Assembly (NCBI RefSeq): GCF_024362325.1
Contig: NZ_CP101497.1
Span: 558,001 to 622,000 of the forward strand
From: Microcella humidisoli
GTDB taxonomy: Bacteria; Actinomycetota; Actinomycetes; Actinomycetales; Microbacteriaceae
Length of the DNA: 64,000 nt
Direction: 5' to 3'
A model generated the notes under the pieces. The model saw only the letters and a program-made list of their open reading frames with translations. It searched no databases and was not told where the DNA came from. Numbering within the stretch: the stretch's first letter is position 1; every line of letters starts with the position of its first letter. Shown here piece after piece: positions 1 to 11,140 of the stretch. A program made the position numbers and the translations under genes.

Positions 1-535
1 CGCCGGCGTCGTAGAAGTAGAGACCGGGTACGGCGAAGGCGCTGCGCGGGGTCGCGGGCTTCTCTTCGATCGCGATCGCGCGGCCCGTGGCATCGAACTC
101 GACGACGCCGTAGTCGCTGGGGTTCGCCACCTGGTAGGCGAAGATGAGCCCGCCGTCGATCTCGCGGTACTGGCGCAACGCCGTGCCGAGGCCGGCACCG
201 TGAAAGATGTTGTCGCCGAGCACGAGCGCGACACTGTCGTCGCCGATGAACCGCTCGCCGATGAGAAAGGCCTGGGCGAGGCCGTCGGGCGAGTGCTGCT
301 CGGCGTACGACAAAACGATGCCGAGATCGGTGCCGTCGCCCAGCAGCTGCTCGAACTGCGCCCGGTACTCGGGGGTCGTGATGATCAGGATCTCGCGGAT
401 GCCCGCCATCATGAGCGTCGACAGCGGGTAGTAGATCATGGGCTTGTCGAAGACCGGCATGAGCTGCTTCGAGATGCCCTTGGTGATCGGCCACAGCCGC
501 GTGCCCGTGCCGCCCGCGAGGATGATGCCCTTCAT
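1..535 (-). CDS. rmlA: Glucose-1-phosphate thymidylyltransferase, C-terminus cut by window edge
   Basis: Joins glucose-1-phosphate and dTTP into dTDP-glucose, the first step of dTDP-rhamnose synthesis in the cytoplasm. The N-terminus carries the nucleotidyltransferase signature [11 protein letters not shown] (residues 8-18) and [11 protein letters not shown] (23-33), followed by the [14 protein letters not shown] segment typical of RmlA. The 178 visible codons are the first 60 percent of a roughly 290-residue family. The ATG overlaps the rmlC stop in an ATGA junction, so rmlC and rmlA are co-transcribed and translationally coupled. The other two pathway genes, rmlB and rmlD, lie on the opposite strand a few hundred bases away. 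Confidence 0.95.
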   Translation of the reverse strand, partial: MKGIILAGGTGTRLWPITKGISKQLMPVFDKPMIYYPLSTLMMAGIREILIITTPEYRAQFEQLLGDGTDLGIVLSYAEQHSPDGLAQAFLIGERFIGDDSVALVLGDNIFHGAGLGTALRQYREIDGGLIFAYQVANPSDYGVVEFDATGRAIAIEEKPATPRSAFAVPGLYFYDAG

Positions 536-1149
536 CGTGCCCTCCAGGCCTCGTCGAGCGCCGTCGTCAGCCCGATCGCCGCATCCCAGGTCGGCAGCAG
601 GCCGAGCCGCTCGGCCTCGGCGAGCGTGGGCGCCGCGGCGTCTTTGGGGGCGAGCACGAGCTGCTCGCGCGGCAGCGGCAGCTCGAGACCGATCGTCTCG
701 TCGAAGGGGGTGATGCCGTGCTCGCGCTCGGGCGTGAACACCTGGTTGACGAGGTAGCTGACGACCGTGTCATCGTCGAGCGCGACGACGCAGTGCCCCA
801 GCCCTTCGGCGATGTAGACGGCCGTGCGCTCTGTTCCGTCGAGACGCACCGCATCCCAGTGCCCGAACGTCGGCGAGCCGACGCGGATATCGACGACGTA
901 ATCGATGGCCGCACCGTGCGGCACCGTGACGTATTTGGCCTGGCTCGGCGGCACCTGCGCAAAGTGGATGCCGCGCACGACACCCCGCCGCGACACCGAG
1001 GTGTTGCCCTGGCGAAGCTCGAGCGGGTGCCCCACGGCCTCGGCGAGCGCCTCGAATCGGTAGTGCTCGTAGAAGACGCCACGCTCGTCGGCGAACTGGC
1101 GCGGCGTGACCGCGAGGGCGCCGGGCACCGAGAGCTCGCGGATTCGCAC
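532..1149 (-). CDS. rmlC: dTDP-4-dehydrorhamnose 3,5-epimerase
   Basis: Third enzyme of dTDP-L-rhamnose synthesis, epimerising dTDP-4-keto-6-deoxyglucose at C3 and C5. The 205-residue protein is a cupin with the family motifs RGIHF (catalytic His62), K72 in AKYV and a tyrosine near 132 (SYLVNQ) expected to be the catalytic acid. The start is GTG at 1149: a TAGGCT box sits seven bases upstream, and the protein then begins [10 protein letters not shown] as relatives do. The reading frame remains open much further upstream, but that part is only the antisense of rmlB and is not coding. It is divergent from the short glycosyltransferase gene at 1222 and heads an rmlC-rmlA operon. Confidence 0.95.
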   Translation of the reverse strand: MRIRELSVPGALAVTPRQFADERGVFYEHYRFEALAEAVGHPLELRQGNTSVSRRGVVRGIHFAQVPPSQAKYVTVPHGAAIDYVVDIRVGSPTFGHWDAVRLDGTERTAVYIAEGLGHCVVALDDDTVVSYLVNQVFTPEREHGITPFDETIGLELPLPREQLVLAPKDAAAPTLAEAERLGLLPTWDAAIGLTTALDEAWRAR

Positions 1150-1156
1150 GGAGGCC

Positions 1157-1162
1157 AGCCTA
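1157..1162 (-). promoter_or_regulatory. -10 box of leaderless rmlC promoter
   Basis: On the minus strand TAGGCT lies seven bases before the rmlC GTG, so transcription would begin at or within a base or two of the start codon. No Shine-Dalgarno sequence is present. Confidence 0.55.
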
Positions 1163-1209
1163 GCAACGGGCACCGCCGCCTCCCGGGTGCGCTCGGCGGC
1201 CGACGTGCA

Positions 1210-1215
1210 TAGGGT
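1210..1215 (+). promoter_or_regulatory. -10 box of leaderless promoter for the gene at 1222
   Basis: TAGGGT is followed by six bases and then ATG. Same arrangement as at the other leaderless starts in this window. Confidence 0.45.
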
Positions 1216-1221
1216 GTGGGA

Positions 1222-1872
1222 ATGACGAGGGCGACCGACGGTCCGCGCCGCGAGCGGGTGCTCGTGCTGCTCGACGCGACCTCGGCCCACCGGGGAGACG
1301 CGCGCCTCGACGCCTACCTCGACGCGCTCACCGCCGCGCTCGGCGACGAGCTCGTCATCGTGTGCCGCCGGCCCGATCTCGCGCACTTTCGGGCCCTGGC
1401 CCCGACGGCGGCGATCGAGGCGGGAACGTCGGCGCTGCGCTGGCGGGGCATCCGGATGCTGTGGCGCCAGCTCGCCCTGCCGCGCATGGCACGCCGCCAC
1501 GATGTCGATGCGGTGCACTCGCCGCAGCCGCCCATCCCCCTGCTCATCGCCCGCCCGCGCGTCGTCACCCTGCACGAGGTGGCCGCCTTCGCCGGTCGTC
1601 GCGGACCCCTCGGAGCCGCGCGCCGCGCGGGCGTCCGCGTCGCCGCGCGGCTCGCCGACGAGGTCGTCGCCCCCGACGCCCAGACGGCGCGCGCGATCGA
1701 AGAGGCGTGCGGGTTCCCCGCACAGGAGGTGCTCGTCGTGCCCGCGAGCGAGGATGCCGCGCGCTTCGCCGCCGCTCACCGGGTCGCCTACCGTGCCGCC
1801 GCGGCCATGGTGCCCGCCGCGACAGGGCCGATCACGCTGCCGACCGCCCGGGGGCCCGAGACGCCCGCTCGG

Positions 1873-1875
<3 letters not shown>
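1222..1875 (+). CDS. Short glycosyltransferase family 4-like protein, N-terminal domain only
   Basis: Encodes 217 residues resembling the N-terminal (acceptor-binding) half of a GT-B glycosyltransferase: an opening VLVLLDATSAHRG, then DAVHSPQPPIPLL and VVTLHEV, the pattern where such enzymes place the first Rossmann domain. The second, nucleotide-sugar-binding domain with the EPRKG and E-x7-E motifs is absent; the protein ends soon after the hinge, and rmlB begins ten bases later. It therefore looks like a truncated enzyme or a remnant, although the frame is intact and has its own TAGGGT box six bases upstream of ATG 1222. A GTG at 1216 is an alternative start. Its position between the rml genes suggests a past or present role in rhamnosyl glycan assembly. 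Confidence 0.6.
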
Positions 1876-3823
<1,948 letters not shown>

Positions 3824-3827
<4 letters not shown>

Positions 3828-4588
3828 CCCTGCCCCCCGCGCTCGTCGCCTTCGACCTCGACGACACCCTCGCCCCCTCGAAGTCGCCGATGCCGGCCGC
3901 GATGCTCGAGCAGCTCGTGGCCCTGCTCGAGCGCCGGCCCGTGTGCATCATCTCGGGCGGCCAGTACGGGCAGTTCCGCAGCCAGATCCTCGAGCTGCTG
4001 CCGGAGTCGAGCACCGCGCTGCTCGACCGCCTGCACCTCATGCCGACGTGCGGCACGCAGTACTGGCGCTTCGACGACGGCGAGTGGACGCAGCGCTACG
4101 CCGAGAACCTCACCGAGGACGAGCGGCACGAAGCGCTCGCGATCGTCGAGGAGGAGGCCCGTCGGCTCGGGCTCTGGGAATCGGAGACCTGGGGCCCCAT
4201 CCTCGAGGATCGCGGCTCGCAGATCACGTTCTCGGCCCTCGGGCAGGAGGCCCCCGTCGACGCCAAGAAGGCGTGGGATGCCGATGGCCGCAAGAAGGAG
4301 GCCCTGCGTGCCGCCGTGGCCGAGCGCCTGCCCGGCCTCGAGGTGCGGTCGGGCGGATCGACCTCGGTCGACATCACGCGCCGAGGCATCGACAAGGCCT
4401 ACGGCATGCGCAAGCTCGCCGAGATCACGGGCATCGCGCCCGAGCAGATGCTGTTCATCGGCGACCGCCTCGACGAGGGCGGCAACGACTTCCCGGTGAT
4501 CGCGGTGGGGGTGCAGACCCGCGCCGTGAGCGACTGGGAGGAGACCGTCGACGTCGTCGCGGCGCTCGTGCCCACGCTCACCGACTAG
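3824..4588 (+). CDS. HAD-IIB hydrolase, eukaryotic phosphomannomutase-like
   Basis: A 254-residue HAD-superfamily protein of the Cof/IIB class. The nucleophile motif FDLDDTLAPSK contains D11 and D13; K191 lies in the GIDKAYGM segment and the acidic motif IGDRLDEGGNDF spans 212-223. The GGND ending and the GGQYGQF segment (45-51) resemble the eukaryotic-type phosphomannomutases, which interconvert mannose-6-phosphate and mannose-1-phosphate. That reaction would feed the GDP-mannose pathway of the manC gene at 44.2 kb. A simple sugar-phosphatase role cannot be excluded. It is translationally coupled to rmlD by an ATGA overlap. Confidence 0.75.
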
Positions 4589-4602
4589 CCTGGCGGGCAG
4601 AC

Positions 4603-5742
4603 ATGACGACCCTCCGCGTGATCCTCGACCAGCTGGCCGCGCCCGTCCCGGGCGGTATCGGCCGTTACACGCGTGAGCTCACGCGCGCGCTCATCGCGAC
4701 GCAGCCGCGTGGATGCTCGGTGACGGGCTGGGTTCCCGCCTCGCCCGAGAGCGTCTACCGCGAGATCGAGGCGAGCCTGCCGGGCCTCGCCGAGCTCGAG
4801 AAGAGCGTCTTCGACCGCCGGCAGATCGCCGCGGCGTGGCAGCACGGCTTCACGCGCCTCGGCGCCCGCTCGACCACGCACGCGCCGAGCCTGCTCGCCC
4901 CGCTCTTCCGGCACGACCGCGTCAACAACCCCGGTGATCAGATCGTCGTGACGATCCACGACGCCGTGCCGTGGACGCACCCCGAGACCTTGACGCCCCG
5001 CGGCGTCTCGTGGCACCGCGCCATGGCCGCGCGCGCCGAGCGCTACGCCGACGCTGTCGTCGTGCCGACGCACGCCGTCGCCGAGGCGCTGCTCGACGTG
5101 CTCGACCTGGGCGACCGCGTGCGCATCATCGCGGGTGCCGTCTCGACCGACCTCGTCGTGCCCGCCGACGCCGCGCAGCTGCGCCGCGACCTCGAGCTGC
5201 CCGAGCGCTACGTCGTGGCCGTCGGCACCGTCGAACCGCGCAAGGGTCTCGACGATCTCGTGCGCGCGCTCGCCCTGCTCGACCGCGACGACCTGCCGCT
5301 CGTGCACGTGGGCCCGCAGGGCTGGGGCGACCTCGACCTCGGGGTGCTCGCCGACGAGGCGGGGCTGGGGCGCGATCGCGTGCGCGCCCTCGGCTTCCTC
5401 GACGACGCCCAGGTGGCCGCCGTCATGCATGGGGCCGCGGTGTTCGTCATGCCCAGCCGGGCCGAGGGCTTCGGCCTGCCGCTGCTCGAGGCCATGAGCC
5501 TGGGCGCGCCGACCATCCACACGGACGTCCCCGCGCTCGTCGAGGTCGCCGGCTCAGCGGGCCTGGCGGTCGAGCTCGACCCGGTCGAGGGCCTGCCCGA
5601 GCGGCTGGCAGAGGCGATCCGCTCGGTCGTCGACGACGAGGCGCTCGCCGAGACCCTGCGGGTCGCGGGGCACGACCGCGTCGGAGCCTTCAGCTGGCGC
5701 GACTCGGCCGAGAAGACCTGGCAGCTGCACGCCGACCTCTAG
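4603..5742 (+). CDS. Glycosyltransferase family 4
   Basis: A 379-residue GT-B retaining glycosyltransferase. Visible are PVPGGIGRYTREL near residue 15 in the acceptor domain, TIHDAVPW (118-125), the donor-domain motif GTVEPRKG (208-215) and the nucleotide-sugar-binding segment SRAEGFGLPLLEAM (285-298) with the E-x7-E pair E288 and E296. It probably transfers a hexose, rhamnose or mannose from a nucleotide donor during wall-glycan synthesis; the acceptor cannot be read from sequence. It lies 14 bases after the HAD gene and is convergent with the LCP gene. A TAGCCT at 4586 might provide an internal promoter. Confidence 0.85.
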   Translation: MTTLRVILDQLAAPVPGGIGRYTRELTRALIATQPRGCSVTGWVPASPESVYREIEASLPGLAELEKSVFDRRQIAAAWQHGFTRLGARSTTHAPSLLAPLFRHDRVNNPGDQIVVTIHDAVPWTHPETLTPRGVSWHRAMAARAERYADAVVVPTHAVAEALLDVLDLGDRVRIIAGAVSTDLVVPADAAQLRRDLELPERYVVAVGTVEPRKGLDDLVRALALLDRDDLPLVHVGPQGWGDLDLGVLADEAGLGRDRVRALGFLDDAQVAAVMHGAAVFVMPSRAEGFGLPLLEAMSLGAPTIHTDVPALVEVAGSAGLAVELDPVEGLPERLAEAIRSVVDDEALAETLRVAGHDRVGAFSWRDSAEKTWQLHADL

Positions 5743-5755
5743 CAGCCCACCGGGG

Positions 5756-7096
5756 TCACGGCTGCGGTGTCGGGCTCGGCGTCGGCGGCGGCGCGACAGC
5801 CTCGAGCACGAGTTCGTGGATGAGCGCGAAGTCGGGGAACTGGTTGTCGATCTGCGGCGGGACGAGCTCGAGCCGCTCGATCGGGTAGTCGCGCGACGAG
5901 GCCGCGAGGTCGGTGAAGAGCCCGAGCATCGACTGCGGGATGTCGGTGCGCGCGAGCCCGCTCGAGGCCTGCGCGATCGCCTCGAACCGTGTCAGCACGG
6001 TCGCCGGATCGAGCTGACGCAGCATCGCCTCCTGGATGTCGCGCTGGTGCCGCATGCGGTCGAAGTCGGTCAGGTTGTAGCGGCTGCGGGCGTACCAGAG
6101 CGCCGTCTCGCCGTTCATGCGCTGCTCTCCCGCGGGGATGACCCCGTGCACCGTGCCGCCGTTGATGCCGCGCGAGACCGGCTCCTCGACCGTCACGACC
6201 ACCCCGCCGAGCGCGTCGATGAGCGCCGCGAACCCCGCCATGTCGATGAGCACCGTGTACTGAACCGGAATTCCCGTCACACCCGCCACGGCATCCTTCA
6301 TGGCCTCGAGCGCGGGCGTGCTGCCCCGCGCCTCGGCATCGGGGTAGAGCTCGGGATGCTCCTCGGCCCAGGGGTAGAGATACGCGAGCAGGCAGTCGTC
6401 GCCGCAGTCGAAGCCCGACGGCCAGGCCTCCCACAGGGGCGAGCCCTCGCGGAAGGGCGCGCGATAGAGGTTGCGCGGGATGCCGATCATCGTCACGGCA
6501 CCCGAGGCGGCGTCGATGCTCATGAGCGTCATGCTGTCGGGACGCAGCCCGATGCGGTCGTCGCCCGCGTCGCCGCCGAGCAGCAGGATCGTGTACCGCC
6601 CGTCGATCGGCTCCACGATGCCGCCGTCGGCGAAGACGGCGCCGAGCGCGTCACGCCCGACGCCCGTCAGGTACGCCGCGTAGCCCGCGGTGCCGGTGCC
6701 GACCACGAGGCTCAGGGCGACGAAGAGGGCGATCGGGGCGCGCGAGCCGGGCCGCGTCGAGACGAGACGCGCGAGCGTGAAGGTGTTGACAGTCGTGATG
6801 AGCCACAGCACGGCGTAGAACAGCAGCCCTAGCTGCGCGATCCACAGCACGACGACGTTCGTGGCGATCGTGAGCGCCGCCGGCCGCCAGAGCAGGAACA
6901 GCGCGATCGCTCCGGCCACCAGGGCCCAGAGCACGAAGGTCGCGCCGACGGCGAAGCGGCCGAGCCGGCGATTGCCCGCGAGCAGCTGCGCGCTGCCGGG
7001 CACCAGCAGGTTGAGGCCGAGCAGCCACCACGCGCGACGGCTCATGACCGCCGGGTCGCGGGTGTCGGGGTAGCGCAGCGGCGACGTGTGGCTCAC
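5756..7096 (-). CDS. LytR-CpsA-Psr (LCP) family wall-glycopolymer ligase
   Basis: LCP proteins transfer lipid-linked glycopolymers to peptidoglycan on the outer face of the membrane. This 446-residue protein has an N-terminal membrane region with hydrophobic segments at roughly 23-45, 50-70, 80-100 and 121-143, more than the single anchor of many LCP proteins. The LCP domain follows with LLLGGDAG (171-178), [27 protein letters not shown] and the arginine-rich block [17 protein letters not shown], which includes pyrophosphate-binding arginines. The tail ends in a proline/threonine-rich stretch. The GTG start overlaps the purE stop (GTGA). An LCP gene next to the rml genes fits attachment of a rhamnose-containing polymer, and M. 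tuberculosis keeps a similar order. Confidence 0.92.
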   Translation of the reverse strand: MSHTSPLRYPDTRDPAVMSRRAWWLLGLNLLVPGSAQLLAGNRRLGRFAVGATFVLWALVAGAIALFLLWRPAALTIATNVVVLWIAQLGLLFYAVLWLITTVNTFTLARLVSTRPGSRAPIALFVALSLVVGTGTAGYAAYLTGVGRDALGAVFADGGIVEPIDGRYTILLLGGDAGDDRIGLRPDSMTLMSIDAASGAVTMIGIPRNLYRAPFREGSPLWEAWPSGFDCGDDCLLAYLYPWAEEHPELYPDAEARGSTPALEAMKDAVAGVTGIPVQYTVLIDMAGFAALIDALGGVVVTVEEPVSRGINGGTVHGVIPAGEQRMNGETALWYARSRYNLTDFDRMRHQRDIQEAMLRQLDPATVLTRFEAIAQASSGLARTDIPQSMLGLFTDLAASSRDYPIERLELVPPQIDNQFPDFALIHELVLEAVAPPPTPSPTPQP

Positions 7097-7605
7097 GACG
7101 CGGGCGGGGCGGCGATCGCGGCCTTGAGGGCGGCGTTCTTGCCGGCCACGGCCCGCTCGAGCTCGGCGGCGACGGCGGCGAGGCGCTCGGCCACGGCCGC
7201 GTCGGTCGAGCCGATGATGCGAGCGGCGAGCAGTCCCGCGTTGCGCGCCCCGCCGATCGAGACGGTCGCGACGGGAATGCCCGCGGGCATCTGCACGATG
7301 CTCAGCAGCGAGTCCATACCGTCGAGGTAGGCGAGCGGCACGGGCACACCCACGACGGGCAGGGTCGTGACGCTCGCGATCATGCCAGGCAGGTGCGCGG
7401 CACCGCCCGCCCCGGCGATGATGACCCGGATGCCCCTGCCGGCGGCCGCACGGCCGTACGCGATCATCGCGTCCGGGGTGCGGTGGGCGCTCAGCACCTC
7501 GACCTCGTGCGCGATGCCGAGTTCGTCGAGCGCGGCGGCGGCGTTCTGCATCACCGACCAGTCGCTGTCGGAGCCCATGACGACGGCGACGAGGGGAGTG
7601 CTCAT
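7093..7605 (-). CDS. purE: N5-carboxyaminoimidazole ribonucleotide mutase
   Basis: Class I PurE, converting N5-CAIR to CAIR in purine synthesis. The 170-residue protein has the family signatures GSDSDW (11-16), SAHRTPD with catalytic His41, and [10 protein letters not shown]. The start at 7605 is chosen because a TACCCT box lies six bases upstream and the protein then begins [15 protein letters not shown]; an in-frame ATG 51 bases earlier would add a non-conserved tail. The partner gene purK is immediately upstream on the same strand, as in most actinobacteria. Confidence 0.96.
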   Translation of the reverse strand: MSTPLVAVVMGSDSDWSVMQNAAAALDELGIAHEVEVLSAHRTPDAMIAYGRAAAGRGIRVIIAGAGGAAHLPGMIASVTTLPVVGVPVPLAYLDGMDSLLSIVQMPAGIPVATVSIGGARNAGLLAARIIGSTDAAVAERLAAVAAELERAVAGKNAALKAAIAAPPAS

Positions 7606-7611
7606 GCCTCC

Positions 7612-7617
7612 AGGGTA
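7612..7617 (-). promoter_or_regulatory. -10 box of leaderless purE promoter
   Basis: Minus-strand TACCCT ends six bases before the purE ATG and lies just outside the end of purK, so purE may have its own start in addition to read-through from purK. Confidence 0.4.
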
Positions 7618-7621
7618 GGAC

Positions 7622-8722
7622 TCAGTCGTCGAAGTGGCTGGCCGCGGCGCGCGCACGATAGACGACGTCGTCGAGATCGACGCCGATCGCCGTGACGTGG
7701 CCGGCCTTGCGGCCCGCGCGCGGCCCCTTGCCGTAGGCGTGCACCTTCGCGCTCGGCTGGTGGCCGAGTGCGGCGGCGATGCGGTCGTCGGGCAGGCTGC
7801 CGAAGACGTTGATCATGACCCCCCACGGCGCGCGCGGCTCAGTACTGCCGAGCGGCCAATCGAGCACCGCCCGCAGGTGCTGCTCGAACTGGCTCGTCGT
7901 CGAGCCCTCGATCGTCACATGGCCGCTGTTGTGGGGACGCATCGCGAGCTCGTTGACGAGCACGCGCCCGTCGGTGGACTGGAACAGCTCGACCGCGAGC
8001 ACGCCGGTGACACCGAGCCCGTGCGCGACAGTCGTCGCGATCTCGGCGGCGGCGCGCTCGACCGCATCGGTGCTGTGCGGCGCCGGGGCGATGACCTCGG
8101 CGCAGACCCCGCCGCGCTGCACCGTCTCGACGAGCGGCCACGGCACGGCCTCGCCGCTCGGCCGGCGCGCGATCAGCTGCGCCAGCTCGCGCTCGAAGCG
8201 CACGAGCTCCTCCACGAGCACGGGCCCCGCCGCGAGCCAGTCGTCAGCCGCGTGCGCATCGTCGACGACGCGCACGCCCTTGCCGTCGTAGCCGCCGCGC
8301 GGCGTCTTCACGACGGCGCGGCCGCCGTGGTCGGCGAGGAATCCGGCCAGATCGTCGGCGGTGTCGACGCGCGCCCAGTCGGGCTGCGGCACGCCGAGGC
8401 CGGCCAGGCGCTCGCGCATCGCGAGCTTGTCCTGCGCGTAGAGCAGGGCATCCGCACCGGGTCGCACGGCCGCGCCGGCCGCCGTGAGCGCGCGCAGCAC
8501 CTCCTGCGGCACGTGCTCGTGGTCGAAGGTGATCGCATCGCAGCCCTGCGCGAAGTCCAGCACGGTCGGCACGTCGCGGTAGTCGCCGACGACGGTCGCC
8601 GCGAGGCGGGCCGAGGCGTCGGGCGCCTCGGCGAGCACCCGCAGCTCGATGCCGAGCGCTACGGCCGCGGGAATCATCATGCGCGCGAGCTGGCCCCCTC
8701 CGATGACGCCGACGACGGCCAT
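7622..8722 (-). CDS. purK: 5-(carboxyamino)imidazole ribonucleotide synthase
   Basis: ATP-dependent carboxylation of AIR to N5-CAIR, delivering the substrate of PurE. The 366-residue ATP-grasp protein begins [13 protein letters not shown], the family's N-terminal signature, followed by TFDHEHV, the ATP-grasp lysine segment [20 protein letters not shown] and [15 protein letters not shown] near the active site. Length and motifs are complete. The ATG at 8722 is preceded on the minus strand by GAGGAG at a normal ribosome-binding distance. The gene diverges from the GtrA gene and is 16 bases from purE. Confidence 0.96.
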   Translation of the reverse strand: MAVVGVIGGGQLARMMIPAAVALGIELRVLAEAPDASARLAATVVGDYRDVPTVLDFAQGCDAITFDHEHVPQEVLRALTAAGAAVRPGADALLYAQDKLAMRERLAGLGVPQPDWARVDTADDLAGFLADHGGRAVVKTPRGGYDGKGVRVVDDAHAADDWLAAGPVLVEELVRFERELAQLIARRPSGEAVPWPLVETVQRGGVCAEVIAPAPHSTDAVERAAAEIATTVAHGLGVTGVLAVELFQSTDGRVLVNELAMRPHNSGHVTIEGSTTSQFEQHLRAVLDWPLGSTEPRAPWGVMINVFGSLPDDRIAAALGHQPSAKVHAYGKGPRAGRKAGHVTAIGVDLDDVVYRARAAASHFDD

Positions 8723-8753
8723 GGATGCTCCTCAATAGACTGGCGGATGAGTC

Positions 8754-9275
8754 ATGTCTATTCTGGCCGACCGCGCGCAGCTCGGCCGCCCCCGACGAGG
8801 TGAGATGCCCGCCCTTCTTCCGCAGCTCGCCCGCTTCGGCACCGTCGGGCTCGTCGGGCTCGTGATCGACGTCGCGCTGTTCAACCTGCTGCGCGTCACG
8901 GTGCTCGATCCGGCCATCATCGCCGAAGGGCCGATCATCGCCAAGGTGGTGTCGACCTCCGTCGCGATCGCGATCAACTGGCTCGGCAGCCGGTACTGGA
9001 CGTTCCGGCTCGAACGCCGCCGACCGGCCGCGCGGGAGGCCGTCGAGTTCGCCGTCGTGAGCATCGGCGGGCTGCTCATCGCCGTGGGATGCCTCGCGCT
9101 GTCGCGCTACGCGTTCGGCTTCACGAGCCTGCTCGCCGACAACATCGCCTCGAACGTCGTCGGGCTCGCGCTCGGCAGCGCGTTCCGGTTCGCGCTCTAC
9201 CGCTCGTGGGTGTTCCACCCGCGGCGCACGCCGCAGCCGACCGCCGACGGCGGTGCCGAATTAGGGCCGGCCTAG
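8754..9275 (+). CDS. GtrA family membrane protein
   Basis: A small polytopic protein with about four transmembrane segments (beginning near residues 25, 65, 95 and 130 of 173). It contains the GtrA-type features RFGTVGLVGLVIDVALFNLLR and NWLGSRYWTFRLERR, with a second aromatic/basic motif YRSWVF near the end. GtrA proteins are thought to flip or help flip polyprenyl-linked sugars across the membrane for wall glycan or teichoic acid modification. The M. tuberculosis counterpart occupies the same place between purK and the PH-domain gene. ATG 8754 follows a TAGACT box at 8736; ATG 8805, which would start the protein at MPALLPQLARFG, is a reasonable alternative. The 3' end overlaps that of ugd by 15 bases. 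Confidence 0.85.
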   Translation: MSILADRAQLGRPRRGEMPALLPQLARFGTVGLVGLVIDVALFNLLRVTVLDPAIIAEGPIIAKVVSTSVAIAINWLGSRYWTFRLERRRPAAREAVEFAVVSIGGLLIAVGCLALSRYAFGFTSLLADNIASNVVGLALGSAFRFALYRSWVFHPRRTPQPTADGGAELGPA

Positions 9276-10553
9276 CCCCACGTAGGTGAAGCCCGCCTGG
9301 CGCCACGCGCCAGGGTCGAGGCAGTTGCGTCCGTCGATCACGAGCCGGGCCGACGTGCGCTCGGCGACAACGGCCGGGTCGAGCTCGCGGAACTGCCGCC
9401 ACTCGGTGAGCACGACGATCGCGTCGGCGCCCGCGACGGCCTCATCGACCGTCGCCCGGTAATCGAGCTGCGGCTGCGAGCGGCGGGCCGTCTCGATCGC
9501 CTCGGGGTCGGTGGCCTGCACGGTGGCGCCGAGCGCCGCGACGCGCTGCGCGATGTCGAGCGCGGGCGAGTCGCGCACGTCGTCGGAGTCGGGCTTGAAG
9601 GCGAGGCCGAGCACCGCGACCGTGCGGCCAGCGAGCCCCTCGAAGTGCTGCTCGAGCAGATCGACGACGCGCTGGCGCCGACGAAGGTTGATCTGGTCGA
9701 CGTCGTCGAGGAAGTCGAGCGCCTGCCCCACCCCGAGCTCGGCAGCGCGGGCCTGGAACGCCCGGATGTCCTTCGGCAGGCATCCGCCGCCGAAGCCCAC
9801 GCCCGCGTTCAAGAACCGGCGGCCGATGCGCGCGTCGAAGCCGATCGCATCGGCGAGGGTCGTGATGTCGGCGCCGGTCACCTCGGCGATCTCGGCCATG
9901 GCATTGATGAACGAGATCTTCGTGGCGAGGAAGGCGTTGGCCGAGACCTTGACGAGCTCGGCGGTGGCGTAGTCGGTGACGATGCGGGGCGTGCCCGACT
10001 CGAGCGGACGTGCGTAGACGAGGTCGAGCACCTCCGTCGCGCGGTCGTCGCCCGGTCGCACGCCGTACACGAGGCGGTCGGGAGAGAGCGTGTCGCTCAC
10101 GGCAAAGCCCTCGCGCAGGAACTCGGGGTTCCAGACGAGCTGCGCCCCGGTCGGCTCGACGAGCTCGGCGAGGCGCGCTGCCGTGCCGACCGGCACGGTC
10201 GACTTGCCGACGACGAGGTGGCCGGGGCCGATGTGCGGCAGCAGCGCGGTGACCGCGGCATCGACGTAGCGCAGGTCGGCGGCGTGCCCGCCCGCGACCT
10301 GGGGGGTGCCGACGGCGATGAAGTGCACGCGCGCCTGCTCGATCTCGGAGATGTCGGTCGAGAACCGCAGGCGGCCGTCCTTGGCTCCGAGCAGCTCGTC
10401 GAGGCCGGGCTCGAAGAACGGCGAGCGCCCCGCCGCGAGCTCGGCGATCTTCGCCGCATCGACGTCGATGCCGACGACGTCGTGCCCGAGCTCGGCCATG
10501 CACGCCGCGTGCACCGCCCCGAGATAACCGCAACCGATCACTGAGATTCGCAC
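9261..10553 (-). CDS. ugd: UDP-glucose/GDP-mannose dehydrogenase family protein
   Basis: NAD-dependent four-electron oxidation of a nucleotide hexose to the uronic acid, most likely UDP-glucose to UDP-glucuronate. The 430 residues show the N-terminal Rossmann loop IGCGYLG (6-12), the STVPVGT segment (118-124), K202/N206 in the central domain, and GVGFGGGCLPKDI with catalytic Cys258. The C-terminal half has GLAFKPDSDDVRDSP. The GTG start lies six bases after a TAGGCT box. It interrupts the otherwise conserved GtrA/PH-domain/birA order and could supply uronic acid for the same surface glycans as the neighbouring clusters. Confidence 0.93.
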   Translation of the reverse strand: MRISVIGCGYLGAVHAACMAELGHDVVGIDVDAAKIAELAAGRSPFFEPGLDELLGAKDGRLRFSTDISEIEQARVHFIAVGTPQVAGGHAADLRYVDAAVTALLPHIGPGHLVVGKSTVPVGTAARLAELVEPTGAQLVWNPEFLREGFAVSDTLSPDRLVYGVRPGDDRATEVLDLVYARPLESGTPRIVTDYATAELVKVSANAFLATKISFINAMAEIAEVTGADITTLADAIGFDARIGRRFLNAGVGFGGGCLPKDIRAFQARAAELGVGQALDFLDDVDQINLRRRQRVVDLLEQHFEGLAGRTVAVLGLAFKPDSDDVRDSPALDIAQRVAALGATVQATDPEAIETARRSQPQLDYRATVDEAVAGADAIVVLTEWRQFRELDPAVVAERTSARLVIDGRNCLDPGAWRQAGFTYVGLGRP

Positions 10554-10559
10554 CCCCTG

Positions 10560-10565
10560 AGCCTA
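10560..10565 (-). promoter_or_regulatory. -10 box of leaderless ugd promoter
   Basis: Minus-strand TAGGCT, six bases before the ugd GTG; no ribosome-binding site. Confidence 0.55.
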
Positions 10566-10600
10566 ATGCGACGGCCGGTCGCACGCGGTCGGGGTCGGGG

Positions 10601-11137
10601 TCAGCGCCCCGTTCGCGCGCGTCGCGACGCCGGGTCGGTCGTCTCGACCGGTCGGCGCACGGTCGTGATCGAGGTCGTGCTGGCCTCCATGACGTCGCCG
10701 AGCGCGCGCAGCACGAGATCGGCGCGCGGCAGGTCGCGCAACACGATCGGTCGATCGAGACCCGTGTTGATGAGCACGTCGCCCGAGCGGAACGCCGATT
10801 GCAGGCCCGAACGGCGCACCGAGACGTCGAAGCTGCGGCTCAGCAGTACCTCCTGCCGCGTGCGCACCAGCAGTCCGCGCCGCAGCACGATGCGTCGCGT
10901 CGTGATGAGGTACTGCGTGCTGAGCCACCGCAGCAGCGGCAGCACCCACAGCAGTCCCCCGGCGACGACCGCACCGAGCAGCACCGCCAGCACCTGCCAC
11001 GTCTCGTCGAGGGCGAACGCCCCGTAGGTGGCCGCACCGACGATGGCGATGAGGGCAATCGCGGGCAGAACGAGCGCGCGAGCGTGCGGGCGCAGACGGG
11101 CGATCGCCCGCTCCGGAACCCGAACCTCCCCCGTCAT
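10601..11137 (-). CDS. PH domain-containing membrane protein
   Basis: A 178-residue protein with two adjacent transmembrane segments near the N-terminus (about residues 24-44 and 50-70), followed by a bacterial PH (bPH2-type) domain: YLITTRRIVLRRGLLVRTRQEVLL and GDVLINTG are typical of that fold. The basic C-terminal tail is low in complexity. Its function is unknown. A homologue with the same layout lies next to birA in M. tuberculosis, which supports the assignment. It begins four bases after the birA stop and probably depends on the birA transcript. Confidence 0.8.
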   Translation of the reverse strand: MTGEVRVPERAIARLRPHARALVLPAIALIAIVGAATYGAFALDETWQVLAVLLGAVVAGGLLWVLPLLRWLSTQYLITTRRIVLRRGLLVRTRQEVLLSRSFDVSVRRSGLQSAFRSGDVLINTGLDRPIVLRDLPRADLVLRALGDVMEASTTSITTVRRPVETTDPASRRARTGR

Positions 11138-11140
11138 GCC